Part shown: positions 8,432 through 17,017 of the stretch, piece after piece
Layout: each line of letters opens with the position of its first letter
How positions within the stretch are numbered: the first letter of the stretch is position 1
The notes under the pieces: model-generated
Told to the model about the DNA's origin: nothing
Database searches by the model: none
The model's input: only the letters and a program-made list of their open reading frames with translations
Made by a program: the position numbers and the translations under genes
DNA from: JBGAWK01 sp044227665
Lineage (GTDB): Bacteria; Bacteroidota; Bacteroidia; Chitinophagales; JADIYW01
Length of the DNA: 64,000 bases
Direction of reading: 5' to 3'
Assembly (NCBI GenBank): GCA_044227665.1
Contig: JBGAWK010000001.1
Coordinates: forward strand, 1 to 64,000

Positions 8432-9349
8432 TTACCTAGTCAGCTCCTGAAATACCTGTTCTATGCTGCTATGGTCATCCCGCAGTGAGACAATCACCAC
8501 ACCCGAGTTTATGGCAAACTGCATCAATTCGTTTTTGGCTTGCTTTATATCCTTGGCCACGATTTTCAGCTCCTTATCATCAGCACTTGACGGTACTATA
8601 GAGACGATAGACGGCAGGCTGGCAAGCTTTGCAATCTCCACTTGTGTATCGAATTTCACACGCACGATTTTAGTCTCCTGTCCGTGTGATTTTATCTCGT
8701 GGAGGCCTTCATCTGCCACAATCTTACCCTTATTGATAATGATGACACGGTCACATACGGCTTCTACTTCCTGCATGATATGTGTAGAAAACAGTATGGT
8801 CTTATTCTTGCCCAGTTCCTTTATAAGCCTGCGGATATCTGCCAGCTGATTGGGGTCCAATCCTGAGGTAGGTTCGTCTAGTATCAGAATCTTAGGATCG
8901 TGGATAATGGCCTGCGCCAACCCTACTCTCTGCTTATACCCTTTGGAAAGTTGTCCGATTTTTTTGTGTTGCTCTGCCTGTAAGCCTGTCATCTCTATCA
9001 TCTCCGCTATCCTTTCTGCTAAATTCTTGGTAGGCAACTTATAGGCGGTACCCACAAAATGCAGATATTCTTTTACATACATATCATAGTAAAGTGGATT
9101 GTTTTCGGGGAGGTATCCTATCAGCTTTCGGGCATCCAGGCTTTGAGTAATAATATCAAAGCCATGTATAGATGCCGTACCTTTGGTAGGAGGAATATAG
9201 CCCGTAAGCATCTTCATGGTGGTGGACTTCCCCGCACCATTAGGACCCAAAAAGCCCAATATCGTACCTTCACCTACCTGAAAAGAAATATCATCTACGG
9301 CTTTCTGTTCACCATATATTTTTGTAAGCCCCTGTACTTTTACAGTCAT
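8432..9349 (-). CDS. gldA: Gliding motility-associated ABC transporter ATPase GldA
   Basis: A 305-residue ABC ATPase that powers the GldF permease. It shows Walker A GPNGAGKST near residue 36, Q-loop region LPENNPLYYDM, signature LSKGYKQRVGLAQA, Walker B ILILDEPTSGLD and the H-loop FSTHIM. It also has the roughly 80-residue C-terminal extension seen in ABC-2/GldA ATPases. It is the first gene of the gldA-gldF-gldG unit. A TATCTTTG element lies only four bases before the ATG, so the transcript would have almost no leader if that element is real. Confidence 0.92.
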   Translation of the reverse strand: MTVKVQGLTKIYGEQKAVDDISFQVGEGTILGFLGPNGAGKSTTMKMLTGYIPPTKGTASIHGFDIITQSLDARKLIGYLPENNPLYYDMYVKEYLHFVGTAYKLPTKNLAERIAEMIEMTGLQAEQHKKIGQLSKGYKQRVGLAQAIIHDPKILILDEPTSGLDPNQLADIRRLIKELGKNKTILFSTHIMQEVEAVCDRVIIINKGKIVADEGLHEIKSHGQETKIVRVKFDTQVEIAKLASLPSIVSIVPSSADDKELKIVAKDIKQAKNELMQFAINSGVVIVSLRDDHSSIEQVFQELTR

Positions 9350-9353
9350 GTGA

Positions 9354-9361
9354 CAAAGATA
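9354..9361 (-). promoter_or_regulatory. Putative -7 promoter element of gldA
   Basis: TATCTTTG on the minus strand matches TAnnTTTG exactly but ends four bases before the gldA ATG. This implies a leaderless or nearly leaderless mRNA, or a chance match. Confidence 0.35.
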
Positions 9362-9470
9362 GTGTTTTACAAAACTTGATTTCTTCTTATTTGTTTGGCT
9401 GCATATTCTTATTCTTTATTAAGTTTATTATGGTAAAATTTTTGCTATTTTGCAGTCCATAATTTTATAT

Positions 9471-9926
9471 ATGAAAAAAATATGTGCCCTATTTATCAGT
9501 ATTATTTTCCTTGCCGCTTGCAAAAAAGAAGAAGACAGCACCAAAAAAGTTACTCCTACGACTGTACTAATGCAAATATTTTCGGGTGACAGCGTAAATA
9601 ATTGGTATGCCGACAATGCGCGAATATTTTCTATAGTGGATTCCTTTACCGTCGTAGCAAGCCATTATGAAGTTGCTGATTCGTCTGTATTGTTCATATC
9701 CCATAGCACCAAGGAGGTAGGCGGCTATTCTTTCTCCGCAGGAGGGCGCCCTATTGTCTCTTTTATCACCAATAATCCATACAGCCTCTACCTCAGCGAT
9801 AGCGGGTCTCTACAAATAAGCACCCATGATACTGTTTCTAATTATTTGCAAGGCACATACAATGTACGCGTAAGTAACGGCAGCAAGAGCTTGCGCCTAC
9901 AGGGAGAATTTGATGGCTCGTATTGA
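9471..9926 (+). CDS. Small predicted lipoprotein of unknown function
   Basis: A 151-residue protein I do not recognise. The first 19 residues form a lipoprotein signal peptide (MKKICALFISIIFLAAC) with lipobox LAAC, then a charged linker KKEEDSTKK. The rest is Ser/Thr/Asp-rich with beta-strand character, suggesting a small beta-sandwich on the outer membrane or cell surface. The start at 9471 is chosen over the upstream in-frame ATG at 9450 because it begins the signal peptide exactly. It is a single gene, convergent with gapdh at a 12-base gap. Confidence 0.75.
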   Translation: MKKICALFISIIFLAACKKEEDSTKKVTPTTVLMQIFSGDSVNNWYADNARIFSIVDSFTVVASHYEVADSSVLFISHSTKEVGGYSFSAGGRPIVSFITNNPYSLYLSDSGSLQISTHDTVSNYLQGTYNVRVSNGSKSLRLQGEFDGSY

Positions 9927-9938
9927 GTAGGGTCTCTA

Positions 9939-11381
9939 TTAATAGTAGGTAAGCCTAGTAACTTTAGCCAAATATTTGGCTAAGCGTATCACCTGACAGG
10001 TATAGCCAAATTCATTGTCATACCATATATATAATACGATAGACTTTTTATTCGGGGACAATAGCGTTGCATTGGAGTCCAAGATGGAGGCGTGAGAATT
10101 ACCCACGCAGTCCGAAGAAACCAACTCTGTAGAAGTGCTATAGTCTATTTGTTCTGCCAATACGCCGAAAGCCGACGCCTTATATATAATGTCATTTATC
10201 TGCTCTATACTATCTACTTCTTTAGAAAGATTAAGATTCAAGATAGCCAGAGAAACATTAGGTGTAGGTACTCTTACAGCATTGCCGGTAAGTTTATTGG
10301 CAAGCTCTGGCATCACCTTCGCAACTGCACTTGCTGCACCAGTTTCTGTGATTACCATATTTAGCGGTGCAGAACGCCCTCTTCTGTATTTTTTATGATA
10401 GTTGTCCAAAAGGTTTTGGTCATTGGTATAAGAGTGAACTGTTTCTATGTGTCCACTTTCTATTCCTAGGTTGTCGTTTATGACCTTTATAATAGGCACA
10501 ATAGCATTTGTTGTACATGATGCTGCTGTAAAAATTTTAGCGTCATCAGGGTTGTACTTCTGGTGGTTCACGCCATACACTATATTCGGAAGCATCCCTT
10601 TTCCGGGTGCTGTCAATAAAACTTTAGCTATGCCTTTGGAAGAAAGATGCAGTCCCAATTTGTCAGCATCCCGCCATACCCCTGTATTGTCTATCAAAAG
10701 AGCCTTATCTATACCATAAACAGTATAGTCTATATCTGCGGGATTAGATGCAGCAATCATTTCTACTTTTCTGCCATTAATAATAAGGCATTTGTTTTCC
10801 AAATCTTCTGTGATAGTACCTCTAAATTTGCCATGAACAGAGTCTTTGCGCATAAGGCTGGCTCTCTTTAGGATATCATCATCCGTATTGGTGCGGGTTA
10901 CGATAGCTCTAAGTCTCAGCTGCTCGCCCTTACCCGTTTGTCGTACTATCTCTCTTGCTGCCAAGCGACCTATACGCCCAAAACCATATAATACCACATC
11001 TACAGGCTGCAACACTTTTTTGTCCTTTCCTATAAATGTGCTTAATTTTTTTCTTAGAAAATCTTCAAGACCGCCTTGGTTTTCTCCCAAGGTAAGCCAC
11101 TCTTTTGCCAATACGCCTATGTCTATACGTGATGGTGCTAGGCCTAGACTTGCTATCACTTTGGTAATCTCCAAAGACAACGTTACTGTAAGCGGCTTAT
11201 GTACATAATGCCTCGCATATTCGTGGTTGTTCAGTATTTCGCTAGCACGCGCATCTACGATATTCCTTCTAAAAATAATGAGCTCTATAGAATCTTCTAA
11301 CCACAATCTTCCTGCTATCCCTATAAGTTCTAATGCATCCTTTTCTTTGGATAGCCATTGTTGGTCTGTCTGTGTAGTCAT
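9939..11381 (-). CDS. gap: Glyceraldehyde-3-phosphate dehydrogenase, long form
   Basis: A 480-residue NAD(P)-dependent glycolytic/gluconeogenic enzyme interconverting glyceraldehyde 3-phosphate and 1,3-bisphosphoglycerate. The Rossmann motif VVLYGFGRIGRLAARE begins near residue 125, much later than the usual residue 5. The active-site segment AASCTTNAIVP supplies the catalytic Cys, and HSYTNDQNLLD follows. The extra N-terminal domain of about 120 residues, beginning KEDALELIGIAGRLWLED, marks the long GAPDH class common in Bacteroidetes. It lies just downstream of rpoD on the same strand, with a 22-base gap. Confidence 0.95.
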   Translation of the reverse strand: MTTQTDQQWLSKEKDALELIGIAGRLWLEDSIELIIFRRNIVDARASEILNNHEYARHYVHKPLTVTLSLEITKVIASLGLAPSRIDIGVLAKEWLTLGENQGGLEDFLRKKLSTFIGKDKKVLQPVDVVLYGFGRIGRLAAREIVRQTGKGEQLRLRAIVTRTNTDDDILKRASLMRKDSVHGKFRGTITEDLENKCLIINGRKVEMIAASNPADIDYTVYGIDKALLIDNTGVWRDADKLGLHLSSKGIAKVLLTAPGKGMLPNIVYGVNHQKYNPDDAKIFTAASCTTNAIVPIIKVINDNLGIESGHIETVHSYTNDQNLLDNYHKKYRRGRSAPLNMVITETGAASAVAKVMPELANKLTGNAVRVPTPNVSLAILNLNLSKEVDSIEQINDIIYKASAFGVLAEQIDYSTSTELVSSDCVGNSHASILDSNATLLSPNKKSIVLYIWYDNEFGYTCQVIRLAKYLAKVTRLTYY

Positions 11382-11403
11382 AAAAAGTAAATTGTAAAAA
11401 TTA

Positions 11404-12273
11404 TTAATTTCCTAGATAGTTGACTAAAAGTTTGCTGCGTGAGGTTGCACGTAGTTTATTAATTGCTTTATCCTTAATCTGGCGTACACGCTCGCGAGTA
11501 AGCCCAAATTTATCGCCTATGTCTTCCAAAGACATAGGATGCTCTACGCCTATGCCAAAATAGTATTTGATTACATCTTTTTGGCGGTCTGTAAGCGTAC
11601 TTAGCGAGCGCTCAATTTCGCGACGTAAGGATTCTATATATTCCAAATGGGCATCTGTGCGTGGCGTATTGGTATTTTCCAATACGTCTAGCAAGGAGTT
11701 CTCCTCTCCTTCCTGAAAGGGTGCATCCATGGATACGTGACGTGCTGCCACGCCTAGTGTGGTCTCTACCTCTTCTCTGTTGATTTCCAAGAGCTCTGCC
11801 AGCTCATCTGGCGTAGGCTCGCGTTCGAACTCTTGCTCTAACTGTGAGAAGGCTTTATTGATTTTATTTAAAGAGCCTACTTTGTTCAGCGGCAAACGTA
11901 CAATACGTGACTGCTCTGCCAAAGCTTGTAGTATGGACTGACGTATCCACCATACGGCATAAGATATAAACTTGAAGCCCCGTGTCTCGTCGAAGCGCTG
12001 CGCCGCCTTTATAAGGCCGAGGTTGCCTTCATTGATAAGGTCGGAAAGGGTAAGCCCCTGATTCTGATACTGCTTTGCTACTGACACCACAAACCTAAGG
12101 TTCGCCTTAGTAAGTCTTTCCAGTGCAGCTTGGTCTCCTTGCTTAATTTTTTGTGCCAAGGTGACTTCTTCTTCTGCGGTAATCAAGTCCACCTTGCCTA
12201 TTTCTTGTAAATACTTTTCGAGAGACTGACTCTCGCGATTTGTTATGGATTTAGTAATTTTTAGCTGACGCAT
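11404..12273 (-). CDS. rpoD: Primary sigma-70 factor (RpoD-type)
   Basis: A 289-residue housekeeping sigma factor. Region 1.2 (SLEKYLQEIGKVDLIT), region 2 (NLRFVVSVAKQYQNQGL, DLINEGNLGLIKAAQRFD, KFISYAVWWIRQSI), region 3 and region 4 (TLTDRQKDVIKYYFG, LEDIGDKFGLTRERVRQIK) are all present. Region 1.1 is missing. This short architecture is normal for Bacteroidetes primary sigma factors, which recognise the unusual TTTG/TAnnTTTG promoter seen repeatedly in this window. Its own promoter is the best match found here, so autoregulation is possible. gapdh follows on the same strand. Confidence 0.96.
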   Translation of the reverse strand: MRQLKITKSITNRESQSLEKYLQEIGKVDLITAEEEVTLAQKIKQGDQAALERLTKANLRFVVSVAKQYQNQGLTLSDLINEGNLGLIKAAQRFDETRGFKFISYAVWWIRQSILQALAEQSRIVRLPLNKVGSLNKINKAFSQLEQEFEREPTPDELAELLEINREEVETTLGVAARHVSMDAPFQEGEENSLLDVLENTNTPRTDAHLEYIESLRREIERSLSTLTDRQKDVIKYYFGIGVEHPMSLEDIGDKFGLTRERVRQIKDKAINKLRATSRSKLLVNYLGN

Positions 12274-12300
12274 ATATGGTAATACTCGATTTTAGGGGCG

Positions 12301-12331
12301 CAAAGGTAATCTTTTTTCTGTTGAAAATCAA
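12301..12331 (-). promoter_or_regulatory. Promoter of rpoD with -33 and -7 elements
   Basis: On the minus strand TACCTTTG (12308-12301) matches the -7 consensus TAnnTTTG. A TTG (12331-12329) lies 20 bases upstream of it, the spacing expected for a Bacteroidetes -33/-7 promoter. The ATG of rpoD is 27 bases below the -7 box. This is the best two-part promoter in the window. Confidence 0.62.
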
Positions 12332-12430
12332 TAGATAGATGATAAATTTGATTAATTCTGCGCTAAATGGAATCGTTTTTTCGATGGCTGTTTATATGTG
12401 TCCAAGGATTTCTCTTGGATAAAAAGGCTT

Positions 12431-13654
12431 TTACTTTTTCATCTTGGCAAGCACCTCTTTTACTAAGTCTTTAGGCACGGTGAATGTGGTCATTTTTAGC
12501 TTCACATAATCTTCATGCATAAACCAGTACCCTTTGGCCTCGGGATTGTTGTGTCCCCCGCTGCCACTGTCTTTCACCAAATACCATAGTCCATTGGGTC
12601 TTTGGCAGTAGCCAATGATGTGCATGAGGTGGTCGTCGGTAGTAGTGCCGTTGAGAAATCTTAGCAATCTGGCATTTTCGTCTATGTACTCCGAAGGAAT
12701 ATCGAAGGTCGCCACTGCGGCAACGCCTACCTTGTTGTACATACCGGGTTCATTGCTGACATCACCACCTATAGGTACGGAAATGCCGTTTTTTACTGCT
12801 ATTTTTACTATGTCTGTAAACACGTCTAAGGGTACATTGTAATATTCTTTAGAGTGCCACCAGTTGTCAGGAGCTTTATATTCTGCCTGTGTCCAATAGG
12901 GTTCATTGGCAAAGGACATGAAGTCTATGTAGAGATTAGGATCTATCTTACATATATCTTTTATAAAACCAAGCGGTGTCATCGTCTTGCCTTCATACTG
13001 AAATGTTGTAGGAGGTGTTCCGATATAGTGATCCATGATGGCCTTTACGGTGCTTAGCACCACATCCTCATTCCAAGCATGTTGTGCTTTTACGCCTTGT
13101 AAATATGCTTTTAGTTCTGCTACCATCTCGTCGTGATAATGAAAGGGTTGACCTGTTTTCATGCCAGTAAACGTTTCTTCTGGCATTGTACCATACTTCT
13201 TCATCATCTCTATGACAGCATTTGCTTGTGAGCCTTCGTCAAAGTTGCTTTCTCCGAGTGTGTGTACAAATTCTCTCGCCTTCTCTACATATTGCCAATA
13301 GACGACATACATTTCTGAAAGCTTTATTTGCTTGCCTTGTAATCGCATTATTTCTGCTTCAAAGTAAGAATGTGTGGCAAAACTCCAGCAGGTGCCCGTC
13401 TCTCCCTGTGATATGGGATCAAAGGCTTTCACTAGCTTATAATCGCTGATTTTGTTGGGATATTCCAGTGTGCTGAAGTCCATTTTTATCACCATCTCCG
13501 ATGCCTCTTTCTTCTTGTTGTAGGCTTCGTTCATCTTTTGGATGGAGTCAAAGAACATATTCGTTTTTTCTACGACTATGCCTTTGTCTTTTCGTTGTCC
13601 ATACGTAAAAGTATGTAGCAATAAGAGGCAGAAGTAGCACATGATTTTTTTCAC
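12431..13654 (-). CDS. Secreted papain-like (C1) aminopeptidase, bleomycin hydrolase/PepC type
   Basis: A 407-residue cysteine peptidase with a signal peptide (MKKIMCYFCLLLLHTFTYG) and a C1B-like catalytic domain. Catalytic Cys89 lies in ISQGETGTCWSFATHS with the oxyanion Gln before it, and His345 lies in DDHLMHIIGY. The third triad position, normally Asn in NSWG, is Asp362 (VKDSGSGG). This substitution seems to be shared by a Bacteroidetes subfamily, but is worth noting. Export to the periplasm is predicted, unlike cytosolic PepC. It is its own unit below the hpf terminator. Confidence 0.85.
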   Translation of the reverse strand: MKKIMCYFCLLLLHTFTYGQRKDKGIVVEKTNMFFDSIQKMNEAYNKKKEASEMVIKMDFSTLEYPNKISDYKLVKAFDPISQGETGTCWSFATHSYFEAEIMRLQGKQIKLSEMYVVYWQYVEKAREFVHTLGESNFDEGSQANAVIEMMKKYGTMPEETFTGMKTGQPFHYHDEMVAELKAYLQGVKAQHAWNEDVVLSTVKAIMDHYIGTPPTTFQYEGKTMTPLGFIKDICKIDPNLYIDFMSFANEPYWTQAEYKAPDNWWHSKEYYNVPLDVFTDIVKIAVKNGISVPIGGDVSNEPGMYNKVGVAAVATFDIPSEYIDENARLLRFLNGTTTDDHLMHIIGYCQRPNGLWYLVKDSGSGGHNNPEAKGYWFMHEDYVKLKMTTFTVPKDLVKEVLAKMKK

Positions 13655-13685
13655 GACAATAAATTTTTTGTAAAAATAAAAACAA

Positions 13686-13709
13686 AAGCCCGCAATTGCT
13701 TACGGGCTT
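13686..13709 (-). terminator. Rho-independent terminator downstream of hpf
   Basis: AAGCCCG (13686-13692) is complementary to CGGGCTT (13703-13709). On the minus strand the hairpin is followed at once by a T-rich run (TTGTTTTTATTTTT). It sits 23 bases below the hpf stop. Confidence 0.8.
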
Positions 13710-13732
13710 CTTCCTTAATCATGATAAAACCA

Positions 13733-14032
13733 TTAACTCTTTATCTTCTGTTTGTATTTATCTAGCTGTCTTTTTATGGACTCTACCGCCAAATCCACAG
13801 ATTCTTCAAAGACTTTCGCTTTCTCTTTCGCCACGAGGGTGGTGCCTGGAATTTTGGTCTTGATGACTACAACTTTGTCTTTGACTTGGGTGTTTAAGTT
13901 CTCAAAACTCAATACCACATCGGAGTCAATGATTTGGTCATAAAACTGTTGTAGTTTGTTCACTTTTTTAGTAATAAAATCTACTAACTTTTTGTCTGCA
14001 TCGAAATGCAAGGATTGAATTTGTACTTTCAT
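13733..14032 (-). CDS. hpf: Ribosome hibernation-promoting factor, short HPF/RaiA family
   Basis: A 99-residue protein that binds the 30S subunit at the mRNA/tRNA site and promotes inactive ribosome dimers or 70S stabilisation in stationary phase. It begins MKVQIQSLHFDADKKLVDFI with the family's beta-alpha-beta pattern and ends in a basic helix ESIKRQLDKYKQKIKS. There is no long-HPF C-terminal dimerisation domain. The start at 14032 is chosen over an in-frame ATG at 14056, which would overlap the recombinase gene and adds residues unlike the family. The xerD-type gene ends four bases upstream, so the two are one operon closed by a terminator. Confidence 0.9.
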   Translation of the reverse strand: MKVQIQSLHFDADKKLVDFITKKVNKLQQFYDQIIDSDVVLSFENLNTQVKDKVVVIKTKIPGTTLVAKEKAKVFEESVDLAVESIKRQLDKYKQKIKS

Positions 14033-14036
14033 AACA

Positions 14037-14900
14037 TTAAGCTTTTGGATGAGCAATTTTATAAATTTCTTTTAGTTTTTCTATGGTATTGTGGGTATAT
14101 ACCTGCGTGGATGCCAGCGAGGCATGTCCCAGCAGGGCCTTTATATCATTAAGCGGAGCTCCATTATTCGCAAGATGGGTAGCGAAGCTATGTCTCATAA
14201 TATGGGGACTTTTCTTACTAAGTGTAGTCACTTCTGAAAGGTGTTTTTTTAAGAGTCTATATACATAGTTGGCATACAGCATCTCCCCCTTCTCAGTGCA
14301 GAATACATATTCCGAAAGGTATGATTTTTTTTGTTCCATTCTATGTGCTTTAAGCTCTGCCGAAGTACCATTAGAAACAGGTATGAGGCGCTGTTTGTTG
14401 CCCTTTCCTGTAATTTTTATTTGCATTTCATGAAAATTAACATCTTGCCACTTCATCTGTATCAGTTCTTGCCTACGTATGCCTGTGGCGTAGAATAGCG
14501 AAATAATGATGCGGTCTTGTAGCGACAGCGATAGGTATTTTTCTGACATAAACAAGCCTGCAATTTCTTCTTGCTCTGCATATTGTGGTAGTCTTTCTTG
14601 TACTTTTGGGGTATAGACTCCTTTAGCTGGGTTGATGGAGGCTGCTCCCTTTTTTTGTAAAAACTTATAATAGGTGTTGACGGCAGAAATCTTCCTTTTG
14701 ATAGATGTAGGTTTGTTTTTCGCATCTATAAGCTCTGCTACCCAATACCTGATTTGTTTTGGCTTTATGGCTGTAAGCGGTACATCTATGTTGTCTTTGC
14801 AAAAATTTTGATATTGTTCTATATCCTTTTTGTATGCCGTAACCGTGTGTGGTGAAAACCTTTTTTCATATTGCAAGTAATCCAAAAATTCCTCTATCAT
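14037..14900 (-). CDS. xerD: Tyrosine recombinase XerC/XerD family
   Basis: A 287-residue site-specific recombinase, probably one of the Xer proteins that resolve chromosome dimers at dif. The N-terminal SAM-like core-binding domain (FLDYLQYEKRFSPHTVTAYKKDI) leads to a catalytic domain with all active residues: Arg in ATGIRRQEL, Lys in TGKGNKQR, HxxR in HIMRHSFATH, His in LGHASL and nucleophile Tyr in STQVYTH. Length and co-transcription with hpf argue for a chromosomal housekeeping recombinase rather than an integrase of a mobile element. Whether it is XerC or XerD cannot be settled without an alignment. Confidence 0.9.
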   Translation of the reverse strand: MIEEFLDYLQYEKRFSPHTVTAYKKDIEQYQNFCKDNIDVPLTAIKPKQIRYWVAELIDAKNKPTSIKRKISAVNTYYKFLQKKGAASINPAKGVYTPKVQERLPQYAEQEEIAGLFMSEKYLSLSLQDRIIISLFYATGIRRQELIQMKWQDVNFHEMQIKITGKGNKQRLIPVSNGTSAELKAHRMEQKKSYLSEYVFCTEKGEMLYANYVYRLLKKHLSEVTTLSKKSPHIMRHSFATHLANNGAPLNDIKALLGHASLASTQVYTHNTIEKLKEIYKIAHPKA

Positions 14901-15113
14901 ACGCCTCTATCTTCTTTTTAAAAAATTCAAGGTATAAAGTTTTTCCCTAAAAAACAAATCTTTGCTGCGTATTCTTTAGGAATAAAATATCAACGCTTGG
15001 TGATTATTTTTTACAAAATATCTTGAAAAATTCCATAAAGCACATATTATGCTGTCAATTTGTCGGCAACATCTATTATGGCAGCAGATTTGACTACATA
15101 AATAAGAATAATT

Positions 15114-15683
15114 ATGTCTATGAGTCAGGAAAACAATATAGAAATCGAAGATACCCTCGCAGAAAACGGCACGACCACAGCACAGGACAGTATTGCTCCG
15201 GAAGCAGAACCCCCTACCTTGGCAGATGCCGAGGAGAGTAGCACCAAGCTTCGTCAAGAATTGGAAGAGCAAAAAGACAAATACTTGCGATTATATGCCG
15301 AATTTGACAACTTCAAAAGAAGAACAGCAAAGGAGCGTCTAGACCTTGTACAAACGGCAGGAGCAGAAGTGATAAAAACCCTTTTGCCGGTATTGGATGA
15401 TTTTGATCGTGCCGAAAAATCTATTGAAACCGCTACAGATATTGAGGCTGTAAAGCAAGGATTGCTGCTTATAAAGGAAAAACTACATAAAGTTTTGATG
15501 CAAAAAGGGTTGAAATCCATGGCAGTAATTGGAGAAAGTTTTGATGCAGAATGGCATGAAGCCATCACCGAGATTCCAGCATCTACAGAGGACTTAAAAG
15601 GCAAAATTATAGATGAAGTAGAAAAAGGTTATATCCTCAACGATAAGATAATTCGCTACGCAAAAGTCGTAGTAGGAAAATAA
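15114..15683 (+). CDS. grpE: Nucleotide exchange factor GrpE
   Basis: A 189-residue co-chaperone that releases ADP from DnaK. It has an acidic, poorly conserved N-terminus of about 40 residues, then a long dimerisation helix (LRQELEEQKDKYLRLYAEFDNFKRRTAKE) and the compact beta domain ending EVEKGYILNDKIIRYAKVVVGK, the family C-terminus. It lies 42 bases before dnaJ, forming grpE-dnaJ, while dnaK sits 10 kb away on the other strand. No CIRCE repeat is seen upstream. The 213-base gap to xerD is AT-rich and I could not assign its promoter. Confidence 0.95.
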   Translation: MSMSQENNIEIEDTLAENGTTTAQDSIAPEAEPPTLADAEESSTKLRQELEEQKDKYLRLYAEFDNFKRRTAKERLDLVQTAGAEVIKTLLPVLDDFDRAEKSIETATDIEAVKQGLLLIKEKLHKVLMQKGLKSMAVIGESFDAEWHEAITEIPASTEDLKGKIIDEVEKGYILNDKIIRYAKVVVGK

Positions 15684-15725
15684 ATTTTTGGAATTAGTTC
15701 TATATAGTTCCTTCAAAACAAGACA

Positions 15726-16880
15726 ATGGCAAAGAGAGATTATTACGAAATATTAGGCGTAAGCAAAAGTGCCTCTGCCGAGGAGATAAAGAAGTCGTAC
15801 AGAAAGATGGCATTGCAATACCATCCAGACAGAAACCCCGGCGACAAAGAGGCTGAAGAAAAATTTAAGGAGGCAGCAGAAGCCTATGATGTTCTCAGCA
15901 ATGAGGAAAAGCGTGCGCGCTACGACCGCTTCGGTCATCAAGGCATGGGCGGTAATGGTAGCTATGGCGGCGGTGCCGGCATGAATATGGAGGATATTTT
16001 TTCACAATTTGGAGACATCTTCGGTCAGGGCAGTCCTTTCGAATCCTTCTTTGGCGGCGGCGGCGGTCGCAGAGAGCGTGGTCGGGGTGAGCGTGGCAGC
16101 AATATTAGGATAAAAGTAAAACTCAGTCTTGATGAAATTGCCAATGGGGTGCAGAAGAAAATAAAAGTAAAGAAACATATCATCTGCGACGGCTGTGGTG
16201 GCACCGGCGCCAAGGATGGCGGAGCCTACCAAACCTGTAATACCTGTAATGGTCAGGGTGCCGTGCGCAAGGTCACCAACACTTTCCTCGGACAAATGGC
16301 TACTACTGCCACCTGTCCTACCTGTAATGGCGAGGGCAGAATAATCACCAATAAATGTACTAAGTGTCGTGGAGAAGGGCGTGTGTATGGTGAGGAACAA
16401 ATCACTATGGATATTCCGGCTGGCGTCACTGACGGCGTTCAGCTTTCGATGTCAGGGAAGGGTAATGCCGGACTTAGGGGTGGCTCTCATGGCGACTTAG
16501 TCATTTCTATAGAGGAAACACATCACGAAGAGCTTCGCCGTGACGGCAATAATATTCTATATGAACTGTATCTCAATATCGCTGATGCTGCCCTCGGCAC
16601 ACAGGTGGAGGTGCCTACCATAGACGGCAGAGCTAAGATAAAAGTCCCTGCTGGGACACAAAGCGGCAAGACCTTCCGCCTCGCTGGCAAAGGTGTCCCT
16701 TCTGTAAATGGCTATGGCAAAGGAGACCAGCTCGTCATCGTGCAGGTATTTACGCCTACTCACCTCAACAAGGAGGAGGAGCAGCTATTGGAGCGACTGA
16801 GAACTTCCCCCAATTTCCAGCCTGGCAAGAATCCCCAACAGGACAAAGGCAAAGGCGGAATTTTTGATTTTTTTAAATGA
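15726..16880 (+). CDS. dnaJ: Chaperone protein DnaJ
   Basis: A 384-residue type I J-protein that delivers clients to DnaK and stimulates its ATPase. The J domain (residues 1-70) contains YHPDRNPG. A Gly/Phe-rich linker (residues 75-120) follows, then four zinc-binding CxxCxGxG repeats (CDGCGGTG, CNTCNGQG, CPTCNGEG, CTKCRGEG) and the C-terminal client-binding domains. The extended Gly/Arg-rich run GGGGGRRERGRGERG in the linker is longer than in E. coli. It follows grpE in the same operon. Confidence 0.97.
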   Translation: MAKRDYYEILGVSKSASAEEIKKSYRKMALQYHPDRNPGDKEAEEKFKEAAEAYDVLSNEEKRARYDRFGHQGMGGNGSYGGGAGMNMEDIFSQFGDIFGQGSPFESFFGGGGGRRERGRGERGSNIRIKVKLSLDEIANGVQKKIKVKKHIICDGCGGTGAKDGGAYQTCNTCNGQGAVRKVTNTFLGQMATTATCPTCNGEGRIITNKCTKCRGEGRVYGEEQITMDIPAGVTDGVQLSMSGKGNAGLRGGSHGDLVISIEETHHEELRRDGNNILYELYLNIADAALGTQVEVPTIDGRAKIKVPAGTQSGKTFRLAGKGVPSVNGYGKGDQLVIVQVFTPTHLNKEEEQLLERLRTSPNFQPGKNPQQDKGKGGIFDFFK

Positions 16881-17017
16881 GGGATTTGCTGATAGGGGTT
16901 TATCTTGCTTTCTCCCTTGGCAAAGCTATTTAGCATAAATCCTTGTGACCTATGGACTTGCCCCCAATTAAATTTTGGTCACTATGAAAATAAATTATTC
17001 TTTTATCTTTATTCGGT

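Noticed and set aside
14037..14900. Integrase of a mobile element
   Set aside because: Length, co-transcription with hpf and no repeats or att-like sites nearby fit a housekeeping Xer recombinase.
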